Shown here: one piece after another, positions 7,507-17,120 of the stretch | Position numbering within the stretch: position 1 is the stretch's first letter | Layout of the letters: each line of letters begins with the position of its first letter | From: Leminorella grimontii ATCC 33999 = DSM 5078 | Lineage (GTDB): Bacteria; Pseudomonadota; Gammaproteobacteria; Enterobacterales; Enterobacteriaceae | DNA: 64,000 nucleotides | Assembly (NCBI RefSeq): GCF_000439085.1 | Contig: NZ_AUUA01000001.1 | Location: forward strand, 496,001 to 560,000 | Direction of reading: 5' to 3' | Notes under the pieces: generated by a model | What the model saw: only the letters and a program-made list of their open reading frames with translations | The model's database searches: none | What the model was told of the DNA's origin: nothing | Made by a program: the position numbers and the translations under genes

Positions 7507-7872
7507 ATGTTAGACGCCAATATGTTAATTTTGTATGTGGATAGTCCGGAAGCAAGCTGCACGTTTTATGAGAAACTGCTGGGGCGTCAGCCGCTGGAGG
7601 CATCCCCCACGTTTGGCATGTTTCGCTTTGAGTCCGGCGTTTTGTTCGGGCTTTGGTCAAAGCATACGGTAGAGCCCCGCGCCGGGGAAATTACTGCCAG
7701 CGGCGAACTGGCCTTTGGCCTTGAGTCGCGTCAGGACGTCGATCTCTACTACCGACAGTGGAAGGAAAAGGGCGTCAAGATCCTACAAGCTCCGGTGCTT
7801 ATGGACTTCGGCTATACCTTCACCGCCTGTGATCCCGACGGGCACCGCCTGCGCGTGTTTGTTGCCGAATAG
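7507..7872 (+). CDS. VOC-family (glyoxalase/bleomycin-resistance fold) protein
   Basis: The 121-residue protein has two beta-alpha-beta-beta-beta modules. Module one covers about 1-58 (MLILYVDSPEASCTFYEKLLG...FGMFRFESGVLFGLWS). Module two covers about 70-121 (LAFGLESRQDVDLYYRQWKEKGV...FTACDPDGHRLRVFV). This is the vicinal oxygen chelate fold of glyoxalases, dioxygenases and drug-binding proteins. The DPDGHRLRVF ending is characteristic, but the metal set expected for glyoxalase I is not obvious. A start at 7507 is preferred over an in-frame upstream one at 7474 because AAGGAGATAAAT lies just before it and the VOC domain begins there. The substrate is unknown; the adjacent WYL regulator suggests an inducible protective role. 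Confidence 0.8.
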   Translation: MLDANMLILYVDSPEASCTFYEKLLGRQPLEASPTFGMFRFESGVLFGLWSKHTVEPRAGEITASGELAFGLESRQDVDLYYRQWKEKGVKILQAPVLMDFGYTFTACDPDGHRLRVFVAE

Positions 7873-7986
7873 ATTACCGGGCAAAGGCGTATCTTTATGG
7901 CCGGGAATTCATGCCCCGGTCCTGAGGACGAAAGATTTGTGATAAAATAACAGGATATCTATCTATTTTGGTTAAAGGATACCCGT

Positions 7987-9006
7987 ATGTCGTCCTCACT
8001 GCGCCTGTTGATTTCCGACTCTTATGACCCTTGGTTTAACCTTGCCGTTGAAGAGTGCATTTTTCGCCAGATGCCCGCGACACAGCGGGTATTATTCCTG
8101 TGGCGCAATGCCGATACGGTGGTTATCGGGCGGGCGCAAAATCCGTGGAAGGAGTGCAACACGCGCCGGATGGAGGAGGATAACGTTAAGCTTGCGCGGC
8201 GCAGCAGCGGCGGCGGCGCGGTCTTCCACGATCTTGGCAACACCTGCTTCACCTTCATGGCCGGCAAGCCCGAATACGATAAAAGCGTTTCTACCGCGAT
8301 TGTGGTCAATGCGCTCAACTCGCTTGGCGTAAAGGCGACGGCCTCCGGGCGTAACGATCTGGTGGTGGAAACGGAAGAAGGCGAAAGAAAGGTGTCCGGT
8401 TCGGCCTACAGGGAGACAATGGACCGGGGCTTTCACCACGGAACGCTGCTGTTAAGCGCTGATTTGAGCCGCTTGGCCAACTACCTCAATCCGGATAAAA
8501 AAAAGCTACAGGCGAAGGGAATTGCGTCCGTAAGGGGAAGAGTCACTAATCTGAGCGAGCTGCTGCCGGGGATCACTCACCGGCAAGTATGTGACGCCGT
8601 CACGGAGTCTTTTTTCAGCCACTACGGCGAACGAACCGAAGCGGAAGTCATTTCACCTGACGCGCTGCCCGATCTGCCGGGTTTTGTGGAAACCTTCGAG
8701 CGTCAAAGCAGCTGGCAGTGGAATTTCGGACAGGCTCCCGCGTTTACCCACCTGTTGGACCAGCGCTTTGTCTGGGGCGGCGTTGAGCTGCACTTCGACG
8801 TAGAAAAAGGACGCATCAGCAGAACGCAGCTGTTTACCGACAGCTTAAACCCCGCGCCTTTGGAAGCACTGGCCGAAAGGCTACAGGGCTGCCAATATCA
8901 AAGCGAAGCGCTTAAGAAGTGCTGCGACGAAGTTGCGGTGGACTTCCCTGAACAGGCGAAGGAATTAGCCGAACTTAGCGGCTGGATGGCAGATATTGTT
9001 CGCTAA
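7987..9006 (+). CDS. lplA: Lipoate-protein ligase A
   Basis: LplA activates free lipoate with ATP and transfers it to lysines of the E2 subunits of 2-oxoacid dehydrogenases and GcvH. The 339-residue protein matches E. coli LplA (338) from end to end. It has the N-terminal catalytic domain (1-245) with [22 protein letters not shown], the lipoyl-binding loop [17 protein letters not shown], and KVSGSAYR containing the catalytic lysine. The accessory C-terminal domain covers about 255-339. An AAAGGATACCCGT ribosome site precedes the ATG. It is monocistronic and followed by a GC-rich hairpin at 9014-9039. Confidence 0.95.
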   Translation: MSSSLRLLISDSYDPWFNLAVEECIFRQMPATQRVLFLWRNADTVVIGRAQNPWKECNTRRMEEDNVKLARRSSGGGAVFHDLGNTCFTFMAGKPEYDKSVSTAIVVNALNSLGVKATASGRNDLVVETEEGERKVSGSAYRETMDRGFHHGTLLLSADLSRLANYLNPDKKKLQAKGIASVRGRVTNLSELLPGITHRQVCDAVTESFFSHYGERTEAEVISPDALPDLPGFVETFERQSSWQWNFGQAPAFTHLLDQRFVWGGVELHFDVEKGRISRTQLFTDSLNPAPLEALAERLQGCQYQSEALKKCCDEVAVDFPEQAKELAELSGWMADIVR

Positions 9007-9013
9007 GAGAAGC

Positions 9014-9039
9014 GCGGCGCCGATTGAAGAAGGCGCCGC
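9014..9039. terminator. GC-rich hairpin between convergent lplA and aroH
   Basis: GCGGCGCC (9014-9021) pairs perfectly with GGCGCCGC (9032-9039). No T-run follows on the plus strand; the minus strand continues CGCTTCTCTT. It probably helps end both transcripts. Confidence 0.55.
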
Positions 9040-9065
9040 AGCATTGGGCGAACAGGCTCGCTAAT

Positions 9066-10112
9066 TTAGAAACGGCTCTCTACCGCGCGCGCCAGCGTGC
9101 CCAGCATTTTTTCCGTATCGCTCCAGCTCAGGCACGGATCGGTAATTGACTGACCGTAGGTCAACGGCTGTCCGTTTTGCTGCTTCTGGCTTCCTTCTAC
9201 AAGGAAACTTTCCGCCATTACGCCCACGATCGCTCTTGAACCCGCGTCAATTTGCTGACAGACGTTATCACAGACGTCCAGCTGACGCCGATGCAGCTTT
9301 TGGCAGTTGCCGTGGCTGAAATCGACCACCAGATGCTCCGGAAGGTCAAACTGGCGCAGGTTGTCGCAGGCAGAGGCGATGTCCGCCGCGTGATAATTTG
9401 GGGTTTTACCGCCGCGTAAAATAATGTGGGCATAAGGGTTGCCGCGGGTGCGATAAATGCTCATTTGGCCACGCTTGTCCGGCGAGAGGAACATATGGCT
9501 TGAGCGTGCGGCGCGGATAGCATCAAGAGCGATACGCGTGCTGCCGTCGGTACCGTTCTTAAAGCCGACCGGGCAGGAGAGCGCTGACGCCATCTCCCTG
9601 TGCACCTGGCTTTCCGTCGTACGGGCGCCGATAGCCCCCCAACTGATGAGGTCGGCAATATACTGCCCGATCACCATATCTAAAAATTCGGTCGCCGTCG
9701 GCAGACCAAGCTGATTTATCTGGATAAGCAGCGCACGGGCCAGCGCAAGCCCTTTATTGACCTGAAATGAACCGTCCAGATTGGGGTCGGAAATAAGGCC
9801 TTTCCACCCAACGACGGTGCGCGGTTTTTCAAAATAGGTGCGCATGACGATTTCAAGCCGGTCCTGATATCGAATTCTAAGCTCGCTCAGCCGCCGGGCG
9901 TATTCCTGCGCGGCGTCGGTATCGTGTATGGAACAGGGGCCGACGATGACTAAAAGGCGAGGATCCTCCCCGTGAATAATGCGCTCAATCCGCTGGCGGG
10001 AGGCGGTTACGTTGGCGATGATGTCCGCGTTAATCGGATAGCGCAGCGCCAGTCCCTCAGGCGTCATCAGGCTGTCAACCAGCGAGGTCCTGAGTTCATC
10101 TGTTTTGTGCAT
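9066..10112 (-). CDS. aroH: DAHP synthase, tryptophan-sensitive type
   Basis: This enzyme joins phosphoenolpyruvate and erythrose-4-phosphate to make DAHP, the first step of the shikimate pathway. The 348-residue protein follows E. coli AroH closely, with MHKTDELRTSLVDSLMTPEG at the start, VIVGPCSIHD, TYFEKPRTVVGWKG, the GARTTESQ and GFKNGTDG substrate loops, and VDFSHGNCQK. It is closer to AroH than to AroF or AroG, and, as in E. coli, sits next to ppsR. Feedback by tryptophan is inferred from this identity. I saw no recognisable TrpR operator in the 195 bases upstream, so transcriptional control by TrpR is not supported here. Confidence 0.93.
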   Translation of the reverse strand: MHKTDELRTSLVDSLMTPEGLALRYPINADIIANVTASRQRIERIIHGEDPRLLVIVGPCSIHDTDAAQEYARRLSELRIRYQDRLEIVMRTYFEKPRTVVGWKGLISDPNLDGSFQVNKGLALARALLIQINQLGLPTATEFLDMVIGQYIADLISWGAIGARTTESQVHREMASALSCPVGFKNGTDGSTRIALDAIRAARSSHMFLSPDKRGQMSIYRTRGNPYAHIILRGGKTPNYHAADIASACDNLRQFDLPEHLVVDFSHGNCQKLHRRQLDVCDNVCQQIDAGSRAIVGVMAESFLVEGSQKQQNGQPLTYGQSITDPCLSWSDTEKMLGTLARAVESRF

Positions 10113-10307
10113 GGTTTTTCTCTAAAAGCGGTTCTTCTCTTCGGCGATATGCCGGGAAGTGATGGACATCACAATAACGGAAACCAACCGCCTTGCAAAT
10201 AGGGAAAGAAATGAATTCGTTTCAAGCGGTAAAAAACGCGTGATGAAGCGAGAAACCGCATGCCTAAAGGGAACATGCGGTAAAAAGCACTGTGTTTAAC
10301 GTCGGGT

Positions 10308-11129
10308 TTAATACATTCGTCGGGTCATACCCAGAATGTCCAACAGCTTGGTGGAGATCTCTTCTACGGAATAGTTGGTGCTGTTGAGAAAGCGGATGTT
10401 GTGCTTTCGATAGAGGGCTTCGACTTCGGTGACCTCAATGCGGCACTGGCGCAGCGACGCATATCGGCTGTTTTCACGGCGCTCCTGACGAATGGCGGAC
10501 AGGCGCTCCGGCGAAATGGTCAGCCCAAACAGCTTGCTGTGGAAAGGCTTCAGCGCGGGGGGAAGCAGCAGGTTGTCCATGTCGTCGGAAGTAAACGGAT
10601 AGTTGGCCGCCCTGATGCCGAACTGCATCGCCAGATAGAGGCTGGTGGGCGTTTTTCCGCAGCGGGATACGCCGAGCAGAATGACCTGAGCGTCTTCAAG
10701 GTTGCGTAAAGAGATGCCGTCATCGTGGGCCAGCGCGTAGTCGATAGCGGCAATTCTGGCGTCGTATTTCGTCAGGTTGCTTGCCGTTAGACCGTGTATG
10801 CGATGCGCGGCGGGTATTGGCGCGACGCCCAGCTCCTGTTCAAGGGGCGTCACCAGCGTGTGGACGATGTTCTGACAGTAGCCGTGGCTTTTTTCTATGA
10901 TCGCGCGAATGTCAGGCGATACGATGGAATAAAATACGATGGGCCTTTGTCCGGTTTTTTCGTAAACGCCGTCGATTTGCTGGCAGACTTCCTGCGCTTT
11001 AAGCGTATTTTCGACGAACGGTATGGTGTATTGATTAAAGTCGACGGGAAACTGAGAGAGCACCGCGTGCCCCAAGACTTCGGCCGTAATGGCGGTACCG
11101 TCGGAAATAAAGAAAACCGTGCGTTCCAT
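10308..11129 (-). CDS. ppsR: PEP synthetase regulatory protein (kinase/pyrophosphorylase)
   Basis: PpsR inactivates PEP synthase by ADP-dependent threonine phosphorylation and reactivates it by phosphate-dependent removal of the phosphate. The 273-residue protein belongs to the DUF299 family. It has a start of the [18 protein letters not shown] type, the P-loop [19 protein letters not shown] (about 150-168), and the [18 protein letters not shown] segment. The ATG at 11127-11129 is chosen over an in-frame TTG 42 bases upstream because GGGAGCG precedes it and it matches the family length (E. coli 277). The gene is divergent from its target ppsA and 196 bases upstream of aroH, as in E. coli. Confidence 0.93.
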   Translation of the reverse strand: MERTVFFISDGTAITAEVLGHAVLSQFPVDFNQYTIPFVENTLKAQEVCQQIDGVYEKTGQRPIVFYSIVSPDIRAIIEKSHGYCQNIVHTLVTPLEQELGVAPIPAAHRIHGLTASNLTKYDARIAAIDYALAHDDGISLRNLEDAQVILLGVSRCGKTPTSLYLAMQFGIRAANYPFTSDDMDNLLLPPALKPFHSKLFGLTISPERLSAIRQERRENSRYASLRQCRIEVTEVEALYRKHNIRFLNSTNYSVEEISTKLLDILGMTRRMY

Positions 11130-11301
11130 AAAAAAATCGCTCCCACTGGCCGTGTCGTTAATAGGTAGCAATCAAATCATTCTCTATTTCTTTCGTCAAC
11201 ACGCTTTAACTTTTCCCCATTTAATTGTTGAAATCGAGCATATGAAGAGCGATTGCGAACAAATTAACGCGTTGATTCGGACAGGAAAACTTAGTTAACG
11301 C

Positions 11302-11315
11302 GCCGAAACGATTAA
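11302..11315. promoter_or_regulatory. Candidate Cra (FruR) site upstream of ppsA
   Basis: GCCGAAACGATTAA agrees with the Cra consensus (RSTGAAWCSNTHHW) at all but one position. It lies 116 bases before the ppsA start codon, in the ppsR-ppsA divergent region. Cra activation of ppsA is established in E. coli; use of this exact site is an inference. Confidence 0.4.
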
Positions 11316-11430
11316 CCATTTCATAAGTCACGAATTGCTGTGTAAGCTTTTAAGGGTAGGGGCAAATTTGTTGCTTCTATGGATCTTCTTGTTATTAATC
11401 CATCCTGATTAAACTAATGGGACACTGCTA

Positions 11431-13821
11431 ATGCCTGCTATCGATAGCTGTCAACAATATGTTGTTTGGTATAACCAATTGGGAATGCATGATGTTGATC
11501 GTGTTGGAGGTAAAAACGCCTCTTTAGGTGAAATGATCGCTAATCTGAGTGAACTGGGCGTTTCTGTTCCTAACGGGTTCGCCACGACGGCCCAGGCGTT
11601 TAACGACTTTCTTGAGCAAAGCGGCGTGAATCAGCGTATTTATCAGCTGCTTGATAGCATTAACGTAGACGACGTCAAAGCGCTGGCCGATGCAGGTTCC
11701 AAGATCCGCAGCTGGATTGTCGATACGCCTTTTCAGCCCGAGCTTGAGCAGGCTATTCGCAGCGCCTACCAGACCCTTTCCGAGGGAAATGAGGGCGCCT
11801 CTTTTGCCGTGCGCTCCTCCGCAACGGCGGAAGATATGCCCGATGCCTCCTTTGCCGGGCAGCAGGAGACGTTCCTGAACGTACAGGGCATTGATGCCGT
11901 GATGGTGGCGATTAAGCACGTGTTCGCTTCGCTGTTTAACGATCGCGCTATCTCTTACCGCGTACATCAGGGGTACGATCACCGGGGCGTGGCGCTTTCC
12001 GCCGGCGTGCAGCGCATGGTGCGTTCTGATTTGGCCTCTGCGGGCGTAATGTTTACGCTGGATACGGAGTCCGGCTTCGATCAGGTGGTGTTTATCACCT
12101 CGGCCTACGGCTTGGGTGAAATGGTGGTTCAGGGCGCGGTAAACCCGGACGAGTTTTACGTACACAAGCCAACGCTGATGAACGACCGTCCGGCCATCGT
12201 TCGGCGCACGCTGGGTTCTAAAAAGATCCGCATGGTTTACGCCGACAGCCGCGAGCACGGCAAGCAGGTGCGGACCGAGGACGTCGAAGAGGCCAAGTGC
12301 AATCGCTACAGCCTGGAAGAGGACGAGATCCACCAGCTCGCCCGTCAGGCGATGATTATCGAGAAGCACTACGGTCGGCCAATGGATATCGAATGGGCGA
12401 AGGACGGGCAGACCGGTAAGCTGTATATCGTGCAGGCAAGGCCGGAAACCGTACGCGCCAACGAGCAGGTGATGGAGCGCTATCAGCTGCACAAGCGCGG
12501 CAACGTACTGGTGGAAGGCCGTGCGATCGGCCACCGCATCGGCGCCGGTCCGGTGAAGATTATTACCGACCTGAGCCAAATGGACAGGATCCAGCCGGGG
12601 GACGTTCTGGTGACGGACATGACCGACCCGGACTGGGAGCCCATCATGAAGCGCGCGGCGGCGATTGTCACCAACCGGGGCGGGCGCACCTGTCACGCGG
12701 CCATTATCGCCCGCGAGCTGGGCATTCCTGCCGTCGTGGGCTGCGGCCACGCAACCGACGTGCTGCGAGAAGGGCAACAGGTCACGGTTTCCTGCGCTGA
12801 AGGCGATACCGGCTTTATCTATCAGGACGCGCTGGAGTTTAAGGTTCAAAGCTCTCAGCTCAACGCGCTGCCGGACATTCCGCTGAAGATCATGATGAAC
12901 GTCGGCAACCCCGATCGGGCGTTTGACTTTGCCCGACTGCCGAACGAAGGCGTCGGTCTGGCTCGCCTTGAGTTCATCATCAACCGTATGATCGGCGTAC
13001 ACCCGCGCGCGCTGCTGGAGTTTGACCAGCAGGATGCCTCGATAAAAGAGGAGATCCGCGAGCTGATGATGGGTTACGACGATCCGGTCGAGTTTTATGT
13101 CGGTCGACTGTCTGAAGGCATCGCGACGCTGGCCGCCGCCTTCTGGCCCAAGCGCGTGATTGTGCGCCTGTCTGACTTTAAGTCTAACGAATACGCCAAT
13201 CTGGTGGGCGGAAGCCGCTATGAGCCTCACGAAGAGAACCCGATGCTAGGCTTCCGAGGCGCTGGTCGCTACGTTTCTGACGACTTCAAAGCCTGCTTTG
13301 CGCTGGAGTGTGAGGCCGTTAAGCGCGTGCGCAACCGCATGGGGCTGACCAACGTCGAAATCATGATCCCATTCGTTCGCACCGTAGAGCAGGCGAAAGC
13401 GGTCGTTGACCAGCTGGCGCTTGAGGGGCTAAGGCGCGGGGAAAACGGCCTTAAGGTCATCATGATGTGCGAAATCCCCTCTAACGCGCTGCTGGCCGAA
13501 CAGTTCCTGGAGCACTTTGACGGTTTCTCCATCGGTTCTAACGACATGACACAGCTGACGCTAGGGCTGGATCGCGATTCCGGCGTAGTTTCAACGCTGT
13601 TTGATGAGCGTAACGAAGCAGTGAAAGCGCTGCTAGCCATGGCCATTCGGGCCGCGAAGAAGCAGGGGAAATACGTCGGCATCTGCGGACAGGGGCCTTC
13701 CGACCATGAAGACTTTGCGGTCTGGCTGATGGAGCAGGGTGTCGACAGCATCTCTCTTAACCCGGATACGGTGATTAAGACCTGGCTGGCGCTGGCGGAA
13801 AAAACCTCCGTTTCGGCCTGA
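11431..13821 (+). CDS. ppsA: Phosphoenolpyruvate synthase
   Basis: PpsA makes PEP from pyruvate and ATP (releasing AMP and phosphate), feeding gluconeogenesis from pyruvate and lactate. The 796-residue protein (E. coli 792) has the three expected parts. The N-terminal ATP-grasp/pyruvate-phosphate dikinase domain includes [12 protein letters not shown] and [20 protein letters not shown]. The swivelling domain carries the phosphorylated His422 in [14 protein letters not shown]. The C-terminal PEP-binding barrel includes [29 protein letters not shown] and [10 protein letters not shown]. The ribosome site is weak (GGGACAC about 8 bases before the ATG). A strong terminator follows directly. The kinase/phosphorylase PpsR is encoded divergently. 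Confidence 0.96.
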   Translation: MPAIDSCQQYVVWYNQLGMHDVDRVGGKNASLGEMIANLSELGVSVPNGFATTAQAFNDFLEQSGVNQRIYQLLDSINVDDVKALADAGSKIRSWIVDTPFQPELEQAIRSAYQTLSEGNEGASFAVRSSATAEDMPDASFAGQQETFLNVQGIDAVMVAIKHVFASLFNDRAISYRVHQGYDHRGVALSAGVQRMVRSDLASAGVMFTLDTESGFDQVVFITSAYGLGEMVVQGAVNPDEFYVHKPTLMNDRPAIVRRTLGSKKIRMVYADSREHGKQVRTEDVEEAKCNRYSLEEDEIHQLARQAMIIEKHYGRPMDIEWAKDGQTGKLYIVQARPETVRANEQVMERYQLHKRGNVLVEGRAIGHRIGAGPVKIITDLSQMDRIQPGDVLVTDMTDPDWEPIMKRAAAIVTNRGGRTCHAAIIARELGIPAVVGCGHATDVLREGQQVTVSCAEGDTGFIYQDALEFKVQSSQLNALPDIPLKIMMNVGNPDRAFDFARLPNEGVGLARLEFIINRMIGVHPRALLEFDQQDASIKEEIRELMMGYDDPVEFYVGRLSEGIATLAAAFWPKRVIVRLSDFKSNEYANLVGGSRYEPHEENPMLGFRGAGRYVSDDFKACFALECEAVKRVRNRMGLTNVEIMIPFVRTVEQAKAVVDQLALEGLRRGENGLKVIMMCEIPSNALLAEQFLEHFDGFSIGSNDMTQLTLGLDRDSGVVSTLFDERNEAVKALLAMAIRAAKKQGKYVGICGQGPSDHEDFAVWLMEQGVDSISLNPDTVIKTWLALAEKTSVSA

Positions 13822-13843
13822 CGCAGAGACGGAGTAAGATAAA

Positions 13844-13877
13844 AACGCCGCCGCATTTTTATGCGGCGGCGTTTTTT
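13844..13877 (+). terminator. Strong intrinsic terminator of ppsA
   Basis: A 13-bp perfect stem AACGCCGCCGCAT / ATGCGGCGGCGTT with a 4-base loop, followed by T6. Confidence 0.95.
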
Positions 13878-13930
13878 CGCTATGAGAAAACCATTCTCAT
13901 GACGCTCTTATGAATAGCTGTTTCAACATA

Positions 13931-13949
13931 AATAATTCTTATCATTGAT
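13931..13949. promoter_or_regulatory. Weak candidate Fur box and adjoining hairpin upstream of the autotransporter
   Basis: AATAATTCTTATCATTGAT agrees with the 19-bp Fur consensus at 12 positions. It is followed by a perfect inverted repeat GATCGCT-TTT-AGCGATC (13947-13963) and, at 13976-13993, a second AT-rich dyad around CGTTTTAAACG. The site is about 200 bases upstream of the start codon, so the Fur assignment is tentative. The rest of 13878-14147 is AT-rich with no ORF. Confidence 0.25.
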
Positions 13950-14147
13950 CGCTTTTAGCGATCTATAGGGATGGTTCGATCGTTTTAAACGATTTTATTA
14001 AAGCTAAAACGCTATCTATTATTTCTAAGTTTTAACCTTCTGTTATGACATGAAATTTTTATTAAAAACATTGTTTTTAAGGGGTTCCTGCGCACTAAAA
14101 AAAGGTGAATGAGGAACACTTTTTATTGTTACAAGGAGTATGGAAAT

Positions 14148-17036
14148 ATGAGTAACGTATTACGAGCCATTTCAGCCTATCCGAAAAGGAAAAAGGTTGC
14201 GCTGTCGCTTTCTATTGCGCTTTTGGGCAGCTTTTCGGCCCATTCGGCAACGCTTAACGTTGACGGTACGACAGAAAGCAGCAGCGGTAACGCAAGCTAC
14301 ACCAATACGTCAGTTTCTCCAGCGATACGAGTCACCGGCGGTGGGCAATTAACGTTGAATCACGATACAACGGCCAATACTAACGCCCCTACGGCCAAAG
14401 CCATTGTCGTCGATGGGAATAGCGCATCGTCGCTTACCGTTAACGCTCCGCTGAGTATTGATCTGGGAAGCAATACGGATACCGTTGGGCTTAGGGTCGA
14501 TAAAGGAACGTTTACCGTGATGAACGGAGGTTCACTCGTTATCAATTCTACGTCGACAGGGACGATGGGAACGTCTGCCGTAGGGGTTGACGCCAGAGAT
14601 GGCGCCACGGTTAATTTGGGAAGTGGCGCTATCATTACGACCGGCTTGGCCGGCTCTGAGCTACCGTCGGGATTCGGCATCCGCGTACAGAACGGCTCTG
14701 CGGGAGCAAACGACACTAAAGTAACGGCGAACAACGTACAAATAAGCACCGGCGGTAAAGAGTCCTACGGGCTCTGGGTGTGGAACTCGGTTCCTGCGAC
14801 GGGTTCGGCCAACACAAAAGACGGTTATATCATACTGACCGGCGAGAACAACGCGATAGAAACCCATGGCGATGCTTCTCACGGTATGGCTACAGGGACG
14901 ACAAGCCACGGAATGTCCCACATTCTTATTGGCGATGCGCTTGCGCCTTCCTCTGTCTCGGTGACAACGCATGGTAACGGCGCCCATGGCGCGTCTGCCG
15001 CCGTCAATACCGAAATTGTTCTAACCGGAGACAAACAAAGCATAGTGACGCAGGGCAACAACGCCTACGGCATCGTCGCCGATGCTTCTTTAGCTTCCAG
15101 CTCGGGCGTTAGTCCAACAATAAAAATTGACGGCAATGCCCACAGGATTGAGACATCAGGTTCTCAGTCTCACGCGATTTATGTCAATAAAGGAGGGCTG
15201 GTTTCTATTTCTAATACCGGTACTGTCAGCGGCAGCGACAGTGCGATTAAAGCAAACGGCGCGGATGCTCACGCGGTATTTGCCGTTGGACAAAAGAGCA
15301 GCGGAGATCGAACCTCTGTCATTAATATTACCCAATTTGGCGGCATGATTGAGAGCGCACAGGGAGATGCATTCAACGCGCAAGGTTCCGCTATTAGTGC
15401 AAATTTAAACGGCGTTAACGTTAGCGCGACGAACGGTAAACTCATTAACGCAACGATCGTACCAAAGAGCTCCGCTTCGGGTCTTGATGGAACGATTGGC
15501 AGCTCGGTTAGCCTGATTGCCGATAATGCCAGCCGCCTGGTCGGCGACGTTTATGCCGATATAAAAAGCAGTGCGAGCGTATCGCTCAATAATGACTCCG
15601 TTTGGTTGGGAAGCGCGCAAAACGCCAAAGTGACCACCGCTGGCGGCGGGCAGTGGAGAATGACCGACAGTTCTGCTGTTACCGAGTTAAGCAACGGCGG
15701 CGTTACCTCATTTGAAAACGATCCCAACAGCCCTGCTGTGACAAGGTTATTCCGTACGTTAACGGTAAGCAATTCGCTCAGTGGAAACGGTACGTTTGTC
15801 ATGCGGGCCAATTTACAAAACGGAAGCGGCGACAGGCTTATTGTGAACGGTACAACGTCCGGCAGCCATACGTTGAACGTACTTAGCGATGGAAGTCAAA
15901 GTACTCACGGTACGGAAAGACTGACGCTGGTTGAAACCGCCGACGGCGGCGGTAGCTTTACGCTAACGAGCGGTACGGTAGATATGGGGGGATATACTTA
16001 TCAGCTGCAGAAAGAGGCTAACGGTAAAAACTGGCAACTGGCCGCCGCGTCAAGCGGCGGTGGAAATAGCGGAAGCAACGGCGGCTCCCCTACGCCGGGT
16101 GGAAATGGCGGTAATAAAGCCCCCATTACTTCAACGGCTGACGCCGCGGCCAACTTTATTAATGCCAATTACTTAATGAGCTACGCTGAAACACAAACGC
16201 TGTTGCAGCGCATGGGCGAATTACGTCAGGACAAGGGGCAGGGCGACTTTTGGGCGCGAGGTTTTGCGGGGCGATTTGATAATTTCGCTAAAGGGCAGCT
16301 TAGCGGCTTCAATATGAACTACCACGGCTTTCAGCTAGGTAGCGATATAAGGCTCGATGCTCAGGATAACGATATTTATCTGGGCGTCATGTTCGGCGCA
16401 TCCAACGCGAGCCAGAGCTATAAGCAGGGCGATGGCGGCCTTAATGCGCAGAGCTTTGGCGCCTATGCTAGCTATATGGACGCCAGCGGGCTCTATTTTG
16501 ACGGATTGATTAAGTATTCGCGAATGAAGAACTCGTTTAACGTGACTGACAGCAGCAGCCAGCGCGTCAGCGGAGACGATTCAAGCAACGGCTTTAGCGC
16601 CTCATTAGAAGCCGGAAAACGCTTTTATTTTTCGCCGGATGCCGACGGCGTTTATCTGGAACCACAGGCGCAGCTCAGCTTCTCCTATCAGGATGATATG
16701 ACGATAAAAGCCAGTAACGGTCTGATTATCGACACGGACGCCTATCATTCCACGCTTGGCCGCGTGAGCGCGCTTGTGGGCTATAGCGCCAATAGCGGGA
16801 TGCCGGTTAATGTCTATCTAAAAACGGGCTACGTGACGGAGCTTGACGGCCGAGTTAGCTATCGGCTCAATGACGCCAAGGAAAGTCACGTTAACCGTGG
16901 GGGATGGTGGAATAACGGCATTGGCGTGACAACGCAGCTAAATAACCAGCACAGTTTTTATTTGGACGCTGAAAGCTCGACCGGACACCGGTTTAATCAA
17001 CGTCAGATTAATGCAGGCTATCGCTTTAGCTTTTGA
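14148..17036 (+). CDS. Autotransporter with pertactin-like passenger and beta-barrel (type Va)
   Basis: The 962-residue protein begins with a basic, extended N-region (MSNVLRAISAYPKRKK), a hydrophobic core and a cleavage site near SAHSA (about 33). The passenger (about 34-640) is rich in Gly, Ser, Thr and Asn with short repeated strands, typical of a beta-helix displayed on the surface. A Gly/Ser/Pro/Asn linker (about 640-665) leads to an autotransporter beta-domain (about 675-962) that ends in the aromatic INAGYRFSF, the signal for barrel assembly by Bam. I see no RGD or protease triad, so an adhesin or aggregation role is a guess. The ATG at 14148 is preferred over 14109 because AAGGAG lies 10 bases before it. 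Confidence 0.88.
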   Translation: MSNVLRAISAYPKRKKVALSLSIALLGSFSAHSATLNVDGTTESSSGNASYTNTSVSPAIRVTGGGQLTLNHDTTANTNAPTAKAIVVDGNSASSLTVNAPLSIDLGSNTDTVGLRVDKGTFTVMNGGSLVINSTSTGTMGTSAVGVDARDGATVNLGSGAIITTGLAGSELPSGFGIRVQNGSAGANDTKVTANNVQISTGGKESYGLWVWNSVPATGSANTKDGYIILTGENNAIETHGDASHGMATGTTSHGMSHILIGDALAPSSVSVTTHGNGAHGASAAVNTEIVLTGDKQSIVTQGNNAYGIVADASLASSSGVSPTIKIDGNAHRIETSGSQSHAIYVNKGGLVSISNTGTVSGSDSAIKANGADAHAVFAVGQKSSGDRTSVINITQFGGMIESAQGDAFNAQGSAISANLNGVNVSATNGKLINATIVPKSSASGLDGTIGSSVSLIADNASRLVGDVYADIKSSASVSLNNDSVWLGSAQNAKVTTAGGGQWRMTDSSAVTELSNGGVTSFENDPNSPAVTRLFRTLTVSNSLSGNGTFVMRANLQNGSGDRLIVNGTTSGSHTLNVLSDGSQSTHGTERLTLVETADGGGSFTLTSGTVDMGGYTYQLQKEANGKNWQLAAASSGGGNSGSNGGSPTPGGNGGNKAPITSTADAAANFINANYLMSYAETQTLLQRMGELRQDKGQGDFWARGFAGRFDNFAKGQLSGFNMNYHGFQLGSDIRLDAQDNDIYLGVMFGASNASQSYKQGDGGLNAQSFGAYASYMDASGLYFDGLIKYSRMKNSFNVTDSSSQRVSGDDSSNGFSASLEAGKRFYFSPDADGVYLEPQAQLSFSYQDDMTIKASNGLIIDTDAYHSTLGRVSALVGYSANSGMPVNVYLKTGYVTELDGRVSYRLNDAKESHVNRGGWWNNGIGVTTQLNNQHSFYLDAESSTGHRFNQRQINAGYRFSF

Positions 17037-17059
17037 TGAGTAGGGCTCAATAGTAATGA

Positions 17060-17097
17060 AACAAGGGACGCCGTTCAGAGAGCGTCCCTTGTTATTT
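17060..17097. terminator. Bidirectional terminator, autotransporter and ydiK
   Basis: The 12-bp stem AACAAGGGACGC / GCGTCCCTTGTT (17060-17071 / 17082-17093) is followed on the plus strand by ATTT and on the minus strand by TCAT. It sits between convergent genes. Confidence 0.75.
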
Positions 17098-17120
17098 ATC
17101 CATAAGCGAGAATAAATAAG

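Noticed and set aside
10113-10307. TrpR operator upstream of aroH
   Set aside because: I looked for the ACTAGT-centred operator known from E. coli aroH and did not find it.
11524-13230. 568-codon open frame on the strand opposite ppsA
   Set aside because: It lies entirely inside ppsA, a strongly conserved gene, and its translation is Arg/His/Val-rich without domains. It is a codon-bias shadow.
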